Shown here in pieces: positions 10,601 to 23,763 of a DNA stretch of 64,000 bases. Origin of the DNA: Ottelia alismoides (Eukaryota > Streptophyta > Magnoliopsida > Alismatales > Hydrocharitaceae); assembly GCA_037367405.1 (NCBI GenBank), contig JAZKJV010000296.1, forward strand, positions 1,143,590 through 1,207,589, in the 5' to 3' direction. Below the pieces are notes generated by a model, which saw only the letters and a list, made by a program, of their open reading frames with translations, was not told the origin of the DNA and made no database searches. The stretch's first letter is position 1, and each line of letters begins with the position of its first letter. The translations under genes and the position numbers were made by a program.

Positions 10601-11252
10601 TTTATTTTATTTTTATCACTTATATACTGGGGTGAAATAATTGGTTGAATACATTTATACACATGGTATTTATACAATGTATTTTTGTATTTTCAATTTT
10701 GTAATTTTTATTTGATTTTTGTTTTGTTTCTTTTTATTTATTTTATTTACAAAATATGCCATAGAATATTCACAAAAAGTTTAGAAAATAATTGAATTTA
10801 TTTACAAGGTTAAATAAATACAATGGTGTGGTTTATGCACATGGTGAAGGTATTTTTGACTTTTTGATTTTCATCTTTTTATTTTGTTTTTAATAGAATA
10901 TACAAAATATATACAAAATATTTACAACATATTTTTGGGTGAGGAAAATATATTTTTACAGAAGTATATACACATGTGTGAGCCCCTATCTCCCTCTACT
11001 TTGGCTTTTATGCGGTCAGGCCCATGCTGAGCCCTCCCTTGGGTTAGGTTGCTCAATATTTATTCTAAACATTTCCCTCTTTTTCTTTTTGCTCTTTATT
11101 CTTTTTATTTTTGCACAAAAACATGCTAATTATAGGTTTTTACACAATGCATGCTTTTGGTAATTATTTGTATTTACACATATCTACATGTATTTGCAAA
11201 GGTTTTTGTAGCTAAAATAATAGAATAAAGAGTGATGAATGGGTATTCATCA
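7612..11252 (-). mobile_element. Solo LTR A of a Ty3/gypsy (Athila-like) element
   Basis: A 3641-bp unit begins TGATGACAC and ends with GGGTATTCATCA, so in minus-strand sense it runs TGATGAATACCC...GTGTCATCA. The 5-bp sequence ATGTC flanks it on both sides (7607-7611 and 11253-11257), with no internal region or second LTR, so it is a solo LTR left by recombination. In sense orientation it has an AT-rich 5' part, a GC-rich island (about 10320-9040), a stretch with repeated TGCAAATA words (about 9040-8480), and a distal hairpin next to GAGTTCGACC (about 7764-7795). The small ORFs in the GC-rich island are not genes. Confidence 0.9.
10073..10081 (-). promoter_or_regulatory. Probable LTR promoter TATA box (solo LTR A)
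   Basis: On the minus strand this reads CTATATATT at the centre of the GC-rich island, the only TATA-like site there. It would direct transcription toward lower coordinates, the sense of this LTR. Confidence 0.4.
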
Positions 11253-11257
11253 ATGTC

Positions 11258-11950
11258 TACTTATTAGGTCACAGTGCGCCCTCTGAGACTCCACACACCC
11301 ATTCAAACGAGCGTCAAACATTATCTCAAAACAGTGGAACTGAGTATAGGTTTGAGAACTGAGATCTGAATTGACTCTCCTAAGTCAGAGAGAAACGAAG
11401 TACGAGTGTGTGGTCCTTCATTCCCCCTCTTTACTATTGCTACAAGAGATCGAAACGAGAACTCATATATAAGTCTGCCAAAGTTTTAGCACTAGATAGG
11501 GTAGTAAAACTCCATCCAAACTTGTCTTGTTTCAATTTTGGGAATTCCCAATTTTTCTTCCAAACCAATTGGCTTGCCACTTGAAATCAATTTGATTCGT
11601 CAATGTAATTGCATAGGTTTACCAAGTTCAAATCTAAAACATCATTACAGGTGTATGCACTTTAGGGGATGGTCGATGACCATCCCTTATATTACAATAA
11701 CCATCCCCTTAGGTTAGAGGGGATGATTACCAACGTGTCCCCTATACACGTGTCTTATTTGCAAGAGGGAATGTATTCCCATAGCATCCCCTTTTGAAAG
11801 ACAGAAGGTTCGATCGCGACCCTCTCTATCTCTCCAACTTTAAGGGATGGTCGAGAATTGTCCCCTCATGGAAATTAACTGGGACGATCACAAACGTCCA
11901 TGACACCATCATATGTGGTACAACCGTAACCATTGTTAGCCATGTGAGCC
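11258..11950. other. Unassigned; short GGGATGG/CCATCCC palindromes
   Basis: The stretch 11660-11900 repeats GGGGATGGTC and its complement GACCATCCC several times, suggesting the end of a small DNA transposon, but no terminal repeats or target duplication could be fixed. No gene is seen. Confidence 0.3.
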
Positions 11951-13859
11951 TGATGTGAACCTTTTCTACAATAAATATTATTGTGATATTTGATTTATGA
12001 ATAAAAGTTATTGATTTATTTCACTCCCTGTCCGAGATTAAATGAATGAATGCACTTATAAGGTCCCTCAATACAATTAGGGTTATATACATGACCATCT
12101 TAATGATCACACAACTACTGATTCAATAGTTAAATCATAGAGGCTGATGCTTGAATGAAATTAAAAAGAGCTAGATTGAGGAGTCATCAAACACCAACAA
12201 ATGATTGTTAAGAGATGACTCTATCCTGAGAAGGAGATGACAATCTTTCTCAAAAGGTTGATATCTGACCGACCTCTTGATGCAGATCCTATATATAGGA
12301 ATAGAGATTCCGAGGTATCATATAAGTTAGATCAAGGAGTTGACTTAACGAGATAGAGATAACCATGACCTATGTCGTATACTATCACGATATAGGCATG
12401 CATACTCTGATCGGAGACAAATATATTGATATATGTCTAAGTATGTTCACTTGGCAGACCGATAGGTTGATAACCTAATCAAGGTCTATACACTGGTGAG
12501 CTGGTGTGCATATGAGGGCATATGAGTAATACGATCTCTCAAAGGGATCATACAAGTCCACTACTAGACTGAAAGACATGAGCTCACTCATGAGGTATTA
12601 GGACCGATCAAATTCCATGAATAATTGTCTTGATTTAGATGCATGATAAGAATTTGTAGGTATGATATATGCTTTTGGAAAGCATACGATCGATATCGAC
12701 TTGCAATGATCGAATGAGAAACTTAATAATAGAACCTTGAAGAAGACAATCTAAAAGTAATCTGAAACTTCGTGTTAGTCTAGGTCTTCTAGTATGTAGG
12801 ATGTACGAGTATTAGGAACACATGAAGTTGATGTGATCACAAACGATTGTATAACCATGATGCTTGCATTCCGGAGGAGTGATGAAACATGTTTGGATTT
12901 TAGTATCTCCTATCGGTAGAGAAGTAATTTAGTCTTAGGTCCAGTATTGGATATTCATCTGAATACAATTCAGATACAATGAGAAGATTAGGTTTACGGC
13001 CTTGATTTAATCAAGCATATATGAGAAGTCCCAGAGATTTGGATTTGAGATATGATCTCAATATCCAAGTCACTATACATGGAACGTATAATTACCCTGT
13101 CCTTTTCTCCAAATATCCATAGATAAAGCGCATTATTCTTGAAAGAGTTCAAGAATAATTCCAATGTTGAATACTATATATGGATATTGGGAAATTGATA
13201 TCTAAATGTGATTTAATTATTATGATAATATGAATATGATTCATATTATTTAGATACATGAGAATGAAGATCCACGATAATTGAATAAGATTTAATTGTC
13301 AAGGATATGGATAATGTGGATATCACAATCCATATTAATCATATATATTATTAATATGATTTATAATATAGTAGAGAGAGGTAATTGTAATTAGTATTTA
13401 CAAATTAAATATTAATATGAATTGGATTCACATTGGATAATTAATTAAAAATACAATTTACATTTTATTTTGGATGTGTGAATATGATTCACATTTTTCA
13501 ATGGCATGATTGAAATATTCACAAAATAATTTAGTATTATTTTTATGAATTAGTTTACAACAAAAGTTGTTGCAAATAATAAAGGATTACGTGAGATATA
13601 ATATCTCATATAATTGGAAGAAGGCTAACACCTTCCATAAATGGAGGGTGGACGACCGCCCTTCGACTAAATCAAAATGTGATTGTCCCCTCCAATTTAG
13701 GAAGGTGGCTAGCCTCCTTCCTAATCCTTTTATGTATATTGATTTAATTTAATAAAATTATATTGGTGATAATTCAATATATTTAATTTAATTTAAATAA
13801 ATTTTATTGCATTTTTATGCAATAAAATCACGGCCATTGGTAGAAAGTACAAACTCAAA
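11951..13859. other. AT-rich, probable upstream part of a Copia-like LTR
   Basis: No ORF above about 60 codons and no domain. The sequence leads without a visible break into the Copia-like LTR end described next, but I could not find the LTR start. Confidence 0.3.
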
Positions 13860-14490
13860 TGTGTTGCACATGGATTGTGATCCATAGACTTCTAAAATAT
13901 TATAAAAGGAGAGGCAATCCTAGCTCTTCTTTTACGCAACACAATTACAAGACTCCCCCTCTCTCTCTCATTCTCATCGCAAGCCCCATCTCTCTCTCAA
14001 GTGTGGCCATCCACCCTTTGACTTAGAGAGAATCGACGTCGTCACTATGGCATCATGTTGTTGCTTCGACCACTCGTGGTTCTCTATCTTCTTTAGTGCT
14101 CCTTTTTTATGAAGAAGACTTCGGATTTATTGAGAAGAAATCAGAAGTTTCACTACTCAGATTTCATCTTGGATTTCGAGAAGTACGCATCTCATCAATG
14201 TGCTCATAAGCGTCTCCTCCATAGAGTCGGACTTGAGACTTGAGACCTCTTCCTTTAGAGACAATGATCGTAACCACGCTTCAAGAGATATTCCTATATT
14301 TTATTTGTGGTTATGATGAAATGATTCAAGAAGTTTTCTCAAATAATGTGGTTTCATCTCTTTAAAATTTTAAATTTTGCTGCCCTGAGCAACTAGTAAG
14401 ATTAGTCGCTCATGATTGCATTGGATGCGATCTTCACGTTCCCGTGATGCTCTTAAAGCTCTACCCATTACCTTCAATTGATATCAGAAC
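13860..14490 (+). mobile_element. Copia-like LTR 3' part with primer-binding site
   Basis: A TATA box (TATAAAAGGAGAGG at 13901) is followed by a pyrimidine-rich leader. The LTR appears to end in CA at 14475-14476, and TGATATCAGAAC at 14479-14490 matches the initiator-methionine tRNA primer site at 10 of 12 positions. The arrangement fits the U3/R/U5 end of a plus-strand Ty1/copia-type element, but no integrase or reverse transcriptase is present, so family assignment is weak. Confidence 0.5.
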
Positions 14491-15688
14491 CTTGTTCAAG
14501 GTCTTGGACGTGATTCAAAATCCTTGGTGAACAAGGTTTTGTATATTGGATGCATGTGGATTCATTGTTTTGCATGAGATGCAAGTTTCGAATTGTTTTT
14601 TTTGCTAAGATAAAAATTTCCTGTTTATGAATTGTTTGAATGTATTTTTTGGTTAATAAAATATACTTAGAATGTATAAATATATTCTAAAATTAATATC
14701 CAATTGTTGTCACCAAAAGTACATGAATTAAAATTCGAAGACTACTCACTACGAAATTATTTTTTCATGTATTCACAGATCTGTAAAAAACAATATTTTG
14801 CTTATTGTTTTCCCATCATGAAACAAAAAATAAACATTTCGATTAAGTATATAATCAAAGAAACAAATCATTTAATTTTTTTTGCGTAATTCCGACTCTG
14901 TTTTCCCTAGATATTCTATATTTAATGGAGATGGTTCGATTATGATTGGATCATCAATTCTTCTTGCTTAATGTATTTATCATTCAATTAAAATCATGGA
15001 AATTATGAATTTTCCCAGAATATGATTGATACTTAATATTTATGAACATAATTGATTTAACATCAATGGCCATTAAATGCATGTTTCATGATAAAATCCT
15101 ATTTTATCCTACAATAGTTGTAGGAAAATTTTTACATGCAAAATCAAGAACATGTTTGCTTGATATGCTTAGAAATTTAGGATCTCAAAAATATTTTAAG
15201 ATTCCTAATATTTTTGAGTGTTTAGTATATAATATGAAAACAACAAGTACATTGGCATTATTTTATGTTGTTCTCAATCAGAATGATGAAGGTGTCGAGT
15301 CCGGGCATGCTTGCTTGATTTTTAATTAGCACCTTGCATGTCAAGGAAATGCTTCCTCCCTGCATAACTCAAATATACTGACCAGAACCATTTTTGAGGA
15401 AAGAATAATATGAGTAAGTCAGGTTGTACTCTAATTTTTAAAATACAAAATAATACGTACTTATGAGAGTGTATACTTTATAGTAATATCAAGCAAACCC
15501 TAAATGTTTGTTGGAATTGATAATTAATTTAATATGACTGAATTAATTAGATCCAATAAAAATAAATACTCTATTATGAACAAATTTCTAATTCCTTTGG
15601 AAGAATTAATTATGTGAATATGATTCATAGTAATTAATTTAAAATTGAATCTTTATTGTGATTTTTATTCTGAGTGTCTAGGGTACAC
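14491..15688 (+). other. Non-coding internal relic downstream of the Copia-like primer site
   Basis: AT-rich sequence with two short plus-strand ORFs (14704-14889 and 15042-15329) in which no conserved domain is recognisable. TGTTGGAATTGATAATTAA near 15506 looks like a Copia LTR start, which would make this the remnant of a nearly empty element. Its 3' border at about 15688 is inferred from where gypsy LTR homology resumes. Confidence 0.35.
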
Positions 15689-16110
15689 TGTACATTATTT
15701 TTGCATGAAATAATTTTTGTATTTTTCTTTATATTTCTATCTAAAAGTTTTATGTTCAAAGTTTATTAATTTAAGGTATAAATATTAAAAAATAAAACAT
15801 TTCTCAAAATGGGATTATTGGGGAATACGAATTAGGGTTTAAAAGTTATTTTTGGTACTTATCTTCCCATACTTTATTTATTCCAGTCATCATGATGCAT
15901 AGGTCTCGTGGTTTAGTATCATTCAATACTTTTAGTATTTCATTATTTTGATTTTATTTTCTTTACTATTTTGTTTTGGCATTGATGTATTATTGTTTAC
16001 ACCATTTACTTTGTAAATAATGGATACTATTTTATACAAATTAATTCTATATTTAGCTAGGGTTTACAGGCAAAATGAAAGAATAAAGGTGATGAAATGG
16101 AGATTCATCA
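15689..16110 (-). mobile_element. Truncated gypsy LTR fragment (minus strand)
   Basis: In minus-strand sense it starts at 16110 with the palindrome TGATGAA-N7-TTCATCA and continues with the same 5' sequence blocks as LTRs B and F (GACCTATGCATC, AATAAAGTATGGGAAGATAAG, AATAATGTACAG). Homology stops at about 15689 where Copia-like sequence begins, so only the first about 420 bp remain. The start is nearly identical to LTR F at 31336. Confidence 0.7.
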
Positions 16111-16890
16111 CCCCTGCCTTGAAGGAAGCACTTTAGGAGGGTGGAAGAAGGTTGTTTAGTTTAGGGGCCCATCTGTTGACGAGAATTTTTGAGATGATTC
16201 TCAAGGAAATGTTTATAAGGCTTATAGGTTAGAAGTTTGCTATGATTTGGGGATCTCCTTTTTTTAGAATAATGTTATTATTGAATTATTGATAAATTTC
16301 GGGTCTTGGGGGTCAAAAAATGGGGGGAAAAGTGATTGATTAGGTTCATGAAGTCATGTTTGATAATGGTCTAGAAGTGTTTGAAGAATTCGTTGATTGC
16401 TCCATCCGAACCAGGAGCTTTTAGGGCTTTTAGATTTTCTATCACCGTGAAAGTTTCGATCTCAGAGATAAGTTGTACTAGTTGGTCTGGTCCTCTATGT
16501 TACCCAGGAGGAGGTTTTCAAGATCGAAAGGGAGCGATGACATGGATCCTTCACTCGAGTATAGTTTATGGTAATATGAGATGGCAACCTGAAATATAGT
16601 AGTTGGTGATGTCTGCACTATATCATTGTTGTCTTTTAAAGCTAAGACAGTCTCTGCTTCTTTTTCTTGAAGCAACGAATTTTAGGAGTTTGGTGTTGCA
16701 ATCTCCTTCTCGAAGCCAGTGAACCTTTGCTCGATGGTTTAGTCTCAGGTATTCATCTTCGTGAAGGGTTTATAGGGATTTGTGGAGGCATATTAGTTGT
16801 TGTGGTATACTTGGGTCGTGGTTTGGTAGGGTCAAGGGTAGTTCTAATGAAGCAATATGTTGTGATAGGTTTTATTATTAAGATGTGGAA
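16111..16890 (-). pseudogene. LINE (L1-type) ORF2, reverse-transcriptase N-terminal part, degenerate
   Basis: Minus-strand translation gives characteristic L1 words: WLREGD-NTK about 16700-16740, SYYHKLYSS about 16560, then a reverse-transcriptase start with KAPGSDG about 16400-16430 and a degraded QSAF-like motif near 16120. Frames change and stops occur, so it is dead. It is the downstream half of a LINE whose endonuclease half lies at 29508-31330; element B split them, with target duplication GGAGG. At the other side the LINE is cut off by the LTR fragment ending at 16110. Confidence 0.8.
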
Positions 16891-16895
16891 GGAGG

Positions 16896-19800
16896 TGATG
16901 AATCTACATTTCATCACCTTTATAATATCATTTTGGCCTTAAAAACTCCAGTAAATGCGTGTAAATAGGCTTAATTTAGGCTTTTTATCATCCATGCATC
17001 ATTGTGTAAATAGTGTATAAAATACGGTTTTAAATCTAAAATTATAGAATAAAGAAAAGAAAAGAAAAATAAAAAAATATTATTAATATTTCATGATCCA
17101 AAACCCCGAGACCTAGGCATCTCGATGACTGGGTCGACAAAGAATAAAGTATGGGGAGATAAGGGCCAGAATCTAATAAAATTCCTTTATTTAATTCATT
17201 TTTTTATTCATTTTGGGACCTATTTTTAGTTCTACTTTTTATACTTCAAATAAAGAAACTTTATACATGAAAGTTGTAGATAATTAAATAAAGAAAAATA
17301 CAAAATTAATTTCATATAAAAATAATGTACAGATCAAAAGTTACGATCTTAATAAGATTTCAAAATCCCAACTTCTCAGACCTGTATCTCTCAAATAAAA
17401 ACTCAAAATTTATCAAAATTCACCTTTAATTGTATATAATTTTCAATAAGCTATTTAATGGAGGTAGTTTCGTATTTTTTAGAGTTACGGTTTGAAAGTT
17501 GAGTTTTGGATCCCTGTTGTATAATAGTTTACACCTTTTTCTTTCTTTTGTATAGATTTTTTAACTCCTTTTCTTTTGATTTCAATTTTATTTTGTTAGT
17601 TGTATATTCTAATTTCTATTAAAAATATAAAATCAATTAAAAAAATATAAAGTAGAAAAAGGTATAAAAATAGATCTTCTCTATACAAGTCAATTTGGCT
17701 TGTATTCTATCTTTATCACTTTTTTAATCTTATAAATTAAAAATCAACAAAAATATTTCAAGTTTTTATGTTATTAACAAGAAAAAAAACTAAAAATCAT
17801 AAAAATCCAAAATGGGTATTTTATACCTTCAAAAAAATATGTTTTTAATTAACATATTTTGAAAAAAAAGCTTTGTTCTGCAATATTCTGGTTAACATTA
17901 TTTTGAGAAAGTTTTATAATTTGGGGTCTCTTACTATTTATTTCAACCATATTTTCATTGGAAAAGACCTCTCTTTTTTTATTAGTACACATGAACATAA
18001 AGACAATCACTAATGTCCAAAAAATTTGAAATAGTCCACTCCCATTGGTGGAGGCCTCCTCCAATAGCCATCACCTCTTCCATTCCTCCACCAATAGCCA
18101 TCATCTCTTCCATTCCTCCACCAAATAAAAGAGCTTCCACTCCTATTTTTTGAAATCATCCACCATTAGAGTCTTCATTCTAGCTCCTCTACCTCCATTG
18201 TGATAGAGTGAAGGTTGAAGCCGAAGCCACGACGAAGGGAGGATTCTTTGGCGTGATCCCTTTGTGTTCTTGCTCCATTGTATCACAAGCTCTTAGCTAG
18301 TCGAGCCTCTTCTCCGCCGGAATCGAGGCCATGACTGGTCATTCTTATCGGAGAATCGACCACCATAGGCGACTACTTTCATATTCTACGTTTTCCTTCT
18401 TGTAGTTAACTTTTAGATTTAGTTTTTCTTCTTGTTGTAGTGTAATAACCCATCATCTTCAACTTTCGTTCATCCTCCTCGACGCGGATAACACCTCACC
18501 GCCGCCTTCATCCGCTTCTACGTATTCTCATACACAACCCCCTCCATCTTCGGCCACATACGGTGGTCGGAGCACATCCTTCTCCCCTCACCAAATCGAA
18601 GGAAAATCCATTCATATCCCATTTTTTCGTGTACCTAACATCTTGGCCGAGTTTTGTACTCAAGCCCTTCTTCTAATTGCAGGTACATCGGAGCACCTTT
18701 ATGCCGTCGCGCGCCGTCGGCCCTCGGATCGGCCTTCTTATTGTTGATGTCCAAAGGAAGAAGAAGGGAGGGGGCGGATAGTAGCCACCGTTTGGTCCAC
18801 CCCTCTCCTTCTAATCTCAGCCATCCATCCAACGGTTAGAAATCTTGTACACACACCCCTTTACTTCTGGCATTTTACGTGTGTGTCCCCAACCCTCCAA
18901 GAGCCTCTAAATGCCACGTGGATAAGTGGCAAATTTTTCGTCCATACCCCTGCATTTTTGGCATATTTCAAGAAGTTTTCGAGTATCTTTTGAACTGCAT
19001 TTTCGTTCTTATGTTTTCATATGTACCCCTGCACTCAAATGCTCATAACTCATTCATCTGAACTCCGTTTGATGTGAGATATTTTTTGTTAGAAAACTGC
19101 TTTAATGATCTACATCATATCAAAATTTCATAATATATGCTGTACGAGCTATTAATGGTGAATTTTTGAACTCAGGATACTGATTTGGTGTATTTTGCTA
19201 ATAACTCTTTAATACTTGATACCATTTGCTCATTTTTGGATATGTTGTAGAAACTAGTAGGGCCGAGATTGTGTTCAAATTGCATCAAAAGATGTTGCGA
19301 TTTGTGTCTTGAAGAATTTATACAATATTTTGAGTTATTGATTTATTTCTTGAGAATATTTCATCTATTTGAAAATCTAAAAATATGTTCCTGTTCCCCT
19401 GAGTTTGTTCTCCAATCAGGGATTTTTTGTTGTATTTTTATCTTTTTGTTTGGGTAGCAAAAAAATCAAAAACATTATTTCTACTTTCCCGCAGTCTTTT
19501 ATTTTTAATATATTCATTACATCTCAGAAAAATACCAAAAAAATACTGTAGCTTTCTCTCATCTATATTTATATCATATTAGATAGGCATTCAGTAATAT
19601 TACGTCTAGTGACCAAAAACCCAAAAAACGTCAAAACCTACAAAAATCACTAAAAATTGAAATAGTGTCAAAAATCCAAAAACAAAGTCATGTTTTCTTT
19701 GATATAATCTTCTCTATATTGGAAAATATAGGTATAATTTTAGAACTTCATTTTGAACTATTGATAGTATTGTTTTTGAGTGTCCTATTTGCCTTATTTT

Positions 19801-20409
19801 TCCTAGTTTAGAATTGACCATTTTATCTTATTACTTGCTTTCTTTTCTAAAATATTTCTAAAAACATTTGCAAAATTAACTAAAACACAAAAAGATTTTA
19901 TTTCCTGTATTTTGAATATTTTTACCTATTTTTATCTCTCTCTCATCTCTCTTGTATATATATATATATATCTTATATTGTCTTATATCTTTATTAAAAG
20001 AAAAAAAGAAAATATAAAAATATCAAATATAAAAAGAAAATATAAAATAAGAAAATTAAAAATCAAAATATAAAAATATAAAAACAAAAATTAAATAAAA
20101 ATAAAAAAATTTAAAACCCACAGAAATAGCTTACTTATGTACATTTGATCACTTTCAATCTTGAACATTTATCTTACCGATCTATCCTGCTTGTTCCCTA
20201 TGTTCGACACTCTATACATACTTGCACCTATACACATCTTTGTTGTAGAGTTATAATAAATTTTAACTTCGCATATTTACTTTCATTGCTTAATTTGATT
20301 GTCGTGGGTTAATTGTTGACTAATTCGGGTTTCGTGAGCGGTCGCCACAGCGACTTCGTCTCCGCCTTGTGTGGGACGTATTTTGACCCTCGCAAAATTC
20401 GAATTATCA
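16896..20409 (+). repeat. Element B 5' LTR
   Basis: 3514 bp, starting TGATGAATC and ending TTATCA. Blocks in order: terminal palindrome, CATGAAAGTTGTAGAT motif (about 17268), GTCGACAAAGAATAAAGTA with a G-rich tract, TATA-poor AT-rich half, GC-richer ORF-bearing segment (about 18160-18830), degraded TTTTTGGCATAT-type repeats, and a distal GTTCGACAC block (about 20200). Confidence 0.9.
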
Positions 20410-20411
20410 AA

Positions 20412-20429
20412 TGGCACCGTTGCCGGGGA
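20412..20429 (+). other. Element B primer-binding site (tRNA-Asp type)
   Basis: TGGCACCGTTGCCGGGGA, two bases after the LTR end. It differs by one base from the tRNA-Asp primer site typical of Athila-type elements (TGGCGCCGTTGCCGGGGA). Confidence 0.88.
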
Positions 20430-22009
20430 GCAACAACACATAGATCAGCTTTTTGCTTGATTGTGATTATTTGTCTATTCTCCGTGATCTATTTGCTCTT
20501 TTATTTGATATATCCTTTGAATTGTCTAACCACCCTCTTGTTTGACTTTGTGCGAGGTACGTGGATCGAGGGAGGCACTCTTTTCTAGGAGCGCTCGTGC
20601 ACCCACGTGAGAGAGAGACTCTTTATTATTGTAATAATACATGTACTCGAACATTGGACATTCAGGCCCAATTTCCAAGTGATTGTTCACTTGGGGGCTC
20701 ACTGTGGTTTTCATGGTTTTTCATCGTATTTTTTTATTTTGTTTCCCGATTTCTTTTCTTTATTTTGTGTGATTGAGCCCATTGTTTTAGGATTGCTTGC
20801 GATAGATAAGGTCAAACACTTAATATATTTGCCTTTACCTATAGTGATGTTTGGACTTAGTCAAATTTAAACTGCTTCTCACTTAGTTTCGGAACCACCG
20901 TGCCGTGAGAGTTCTCCATACAGCGCGTCCTGACCCACCTTGGTGGGCACCGAGGAAACTCCAAGACCGGACACTTCGGTTCCATTCTAGGTCATTAGCA
21001 TCGGTTCTTCACGCTAATAGCAATTTCTGAAACTTAGGGCGATTTCATCGGCTTGCATTTGCATATAGATAGGTTTCAATTATGTTGAGCATCCGTGCAT
21101 GTAGAGTGTTGGAGGCAAGGTGAGCATTTACGCTTTAGCATACATCATCGTTTTGCCGCTTGCATTGTTTTTTCGCCTCTCTACCTCTGATTTTGATCAT
21201 CTAGGTGCTTAAAGGAATCGACTCCTCGATAGGCTCGTGCATTTCTTATTAAAAATCCAAAAAAAGTGATAACAAATAAAATTGGGACTGCTAATTGAAC
21301 TTGACGTCTAAAATTAAACGTTATTGATTCACCATTGTATTGGAAGAGCAACCCCCTCATTGTTTGTGCTTTTAATTGCTTGCGTACACACTAAGGAGTA
21401 GTGCCCAAATCCCATTCAAGCCTCCTAAGTGTTTGTACAACTTTTGTTTGATCACATAACTCTAAAATTGAAAAGATAAAAGACTAGATCTCACGGTCTT
21501 CACATTGCGTAGAGTTGGTGAATTGGGGGTTTGCTTTGTGTTTCAATGTCTTTGGTGCGAGATTGGTTACGTTTGTTCTCTATCATTAGCAGTCACCTTC
21601 TCTTTCTTTTGCTCTCTTCTATCCCACCCTCCCTCCCTTCATCATTCTCATTTCCCTCTCTTCATGATGGATCACACTTCATTTCAACCGAATTTTGCGG
21701 TATCTTCATTTCATGCCCATCATTGCCTCCCACTCTCTTGGGAGGTCGGAACTCAGACCTACTTCCCATCCTCTCCCTACCCACCTTCCTTCTCAGGACA
21801 TGCTGCGAATGATGCCTGAAGAGTTCAGATTGACCAGATACAAAACCCAGGCGATTACCTTGCTGAGATGAGAGCACATTCCATAGGAGATCAAATGGAG
21901 TAGTTGCAAGCTTTAGATGACTTTAACCCTGAGACGATAGATGAGTACAACGATCAAGAAGCACACTCCGCTTCTACTTTGAGACCCTTCGTTTTGGATT
22001 TAGAGTTCA
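20430..22009 (+). other. Element B 5' untranslated leader
   Basis: A long leader without conserved ORFs. Two blocks are shared with fragment E: GGCCCAATTTCCAAGTG (about 20665) and CTTCACGCTAA (about 21008). GGGACTGCTAATT (about 21283) recurs in E, in C as GGGACTGTTAATT, and near 63585 on the minus strand in D. The leader is therefore conserved across the group even where coding regions are lost. Confidence 0.6.
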
Positions 22010-22600
22010 TTAATCTACTGCCAAAATTTTCAGGAGGAGTGCAGAAGGAACCATAAATTCAAATATCTGAGTTTGAGGATTTTTGTGAATCCGATCATAC
22101 CTTGATATCACTTCTGAGGATCTGATGTTGATGACCTTCCCTTTCTTACTTCAGACTAGAGCTTTGAGATGGCATAGGGAGTTGGGAAGGAAGATTACTA
22201 CGTGGGGAGATTAACGATCATTATTTTTGCAGAGATTTTACCCCCAGTGTAGAGCTAATATGATGCGATCTTGCATTCTTGATTTTTTAATTGACCCCCA
22301 GGAGCCATTGAGAGATTCATGGTCGAGTTTACTTGATTTTTTGAGGCGATTTTTGGATCATGGATTTTCGATGACTGACTTAGTCCAGATCACCATGAGG
22401 GGGATGACCGCAAAACAGATTGCATATGTTATTACCTCGTATGGTGATTCACACCGCAGTCCTGACCTGGATTTATTTGAGACCATCTTGGGAACACATT
22501 CAGACATTTCATATACAGGAGATGATTTATTCGGGACATTACATGAGGGAGATATGACACATGTTGAGTGTGTGACACATCGTGCAGATTCAGACTGCAC
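22010..22600 (+). pseudogene. Element B gag remnant
   Basis: Words homologous to element D gag occur in order: LPKFSG, EFEDFCES, LRWHRELG..ITTWGD, FYPQCRANMMRS and SWSSLLDFLRRFLDHGF. This is the conserved retrotransposon gag domain of Ty3/gypsy elements, which forms the virus-like particle. A stop (TAA) at about 22213 follows TTWGD, another stop falls near 22052, and a frame change follows it. The longest open piece is 22227-22907. It cannot yield a full gag protein. Confidence 0.75.
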
Positions 22601-23620
22601 ACACCAGTCAGAGAATATAGATGCTACAACTTTTCATATGATGGATGTGTTGACTACTACCGTGAGTTCCCAGAGCCGGACATTGGTTGAGGACCCATTG
22701 GATTTACAGTCAGATTTTGAGCCAGTCCCACTCTTTCACATGGAAGATTCTTGGATTCTAGATTTGTTAGGAGCCCAAGAAATAGAGGTAGAACCCACAT
22801 CTCAACCATCCTTTGAATCATTTAAGTGTCCATGCTCAGTTAATTCAGTGTCTTTTCTTCAGAAGATTTTCTCGGATTCAGATATACAGTTTGATCCATC
22901 TCAGTAGACAGAGCTTGAGGAGGGACCAATTCTTGGCTTAAAAGATAGATAGTCCTTTATTTGAGCCTTGTGTCCTCCCAGTTGATGAGGTCGATATATT
23001 TTTGGAGGACTTGATATTTGACAGCATCGATCCTCAGTTTCCTGATGATTTGATATTACTCCCCGAGGGTTATCTGCGGGAGGATGCCACGGACCCTATG
23101 TACTTGGTTTCACTTTCTGGGAGTGCATCCGATCTGTCAGATCACGAGACCGAATTTTCTGATATTTCTGATCATGAGTTTGATATTTCTCTCCTCGACG
23201 ACCCTCACGAGGATGACCTGATCTTTGAGGTATTCGATGATTTCACTTATTTATATACATTATATGCATAGGATATCAGTCTTTTTAGTGAGTCTCGTGA
23301 TCTTGATCTTCATTATCTATTCGAGATGGTGATTTGCGTGGAGGATTCACTGACAGATCCTTCCTTCTCCACGTTCGACTTCTTCGGCTCTTTCATTTCA
23401 CTCCATTCAGATCTTGAGCTGACGATTTCTTTTGTGTTACCAGATCCCGATTTCATCTTCCCATATCTTTACCCGGTAGCAGACACCCGCTTGATTGTTT
23501 ACCTGGGTGTCATCATTTTCTCTGTTGAGTTTGTTGTGGTTCTCTCACTGAGATTGCAACGACAATATGGTATCCGCCTCACAAATACCGTCCTGAACCT
23601 CGATACGGCATTATCCTAGC
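22601..23620 (+). pseudogene. Element B acidic linker ORFs
   Basis: Three consecutive plus-strand ORFs (to 22907, 23002-23271, 23326-23619) are rich in Asp, Glu, Ser and Phe with recurring DISDHE/DDPHEDD-like words. A similarly acidic, Ser/Asp-rich stretch lies between protease and reverse transcriptase in element D (about 59450-59950). I read this as a decayed linker left after the pol enzymes were deleted. It has no catalytic motif. Confidence 0.45.
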
Positions 23621-23763
23621 CTTTGCGCCAAGCTAGGGGCGTAAACTCTAGCGCTTGTTGAGAGTCACCTCAATATTGATCACCTCTGTATAGATCCATA
23701 TGTCCATATCATTCATTCATTCATTCTTTATGTCTGCCACCCCATTGTCATCTTATGATTTTG

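Noticed and set aside
19960..20110. Possible satellite or telomere-like tract
   Set aside because: It is only (TA)n and A-rich low-complexity sequence within the B LTR, present in both LTR copies.
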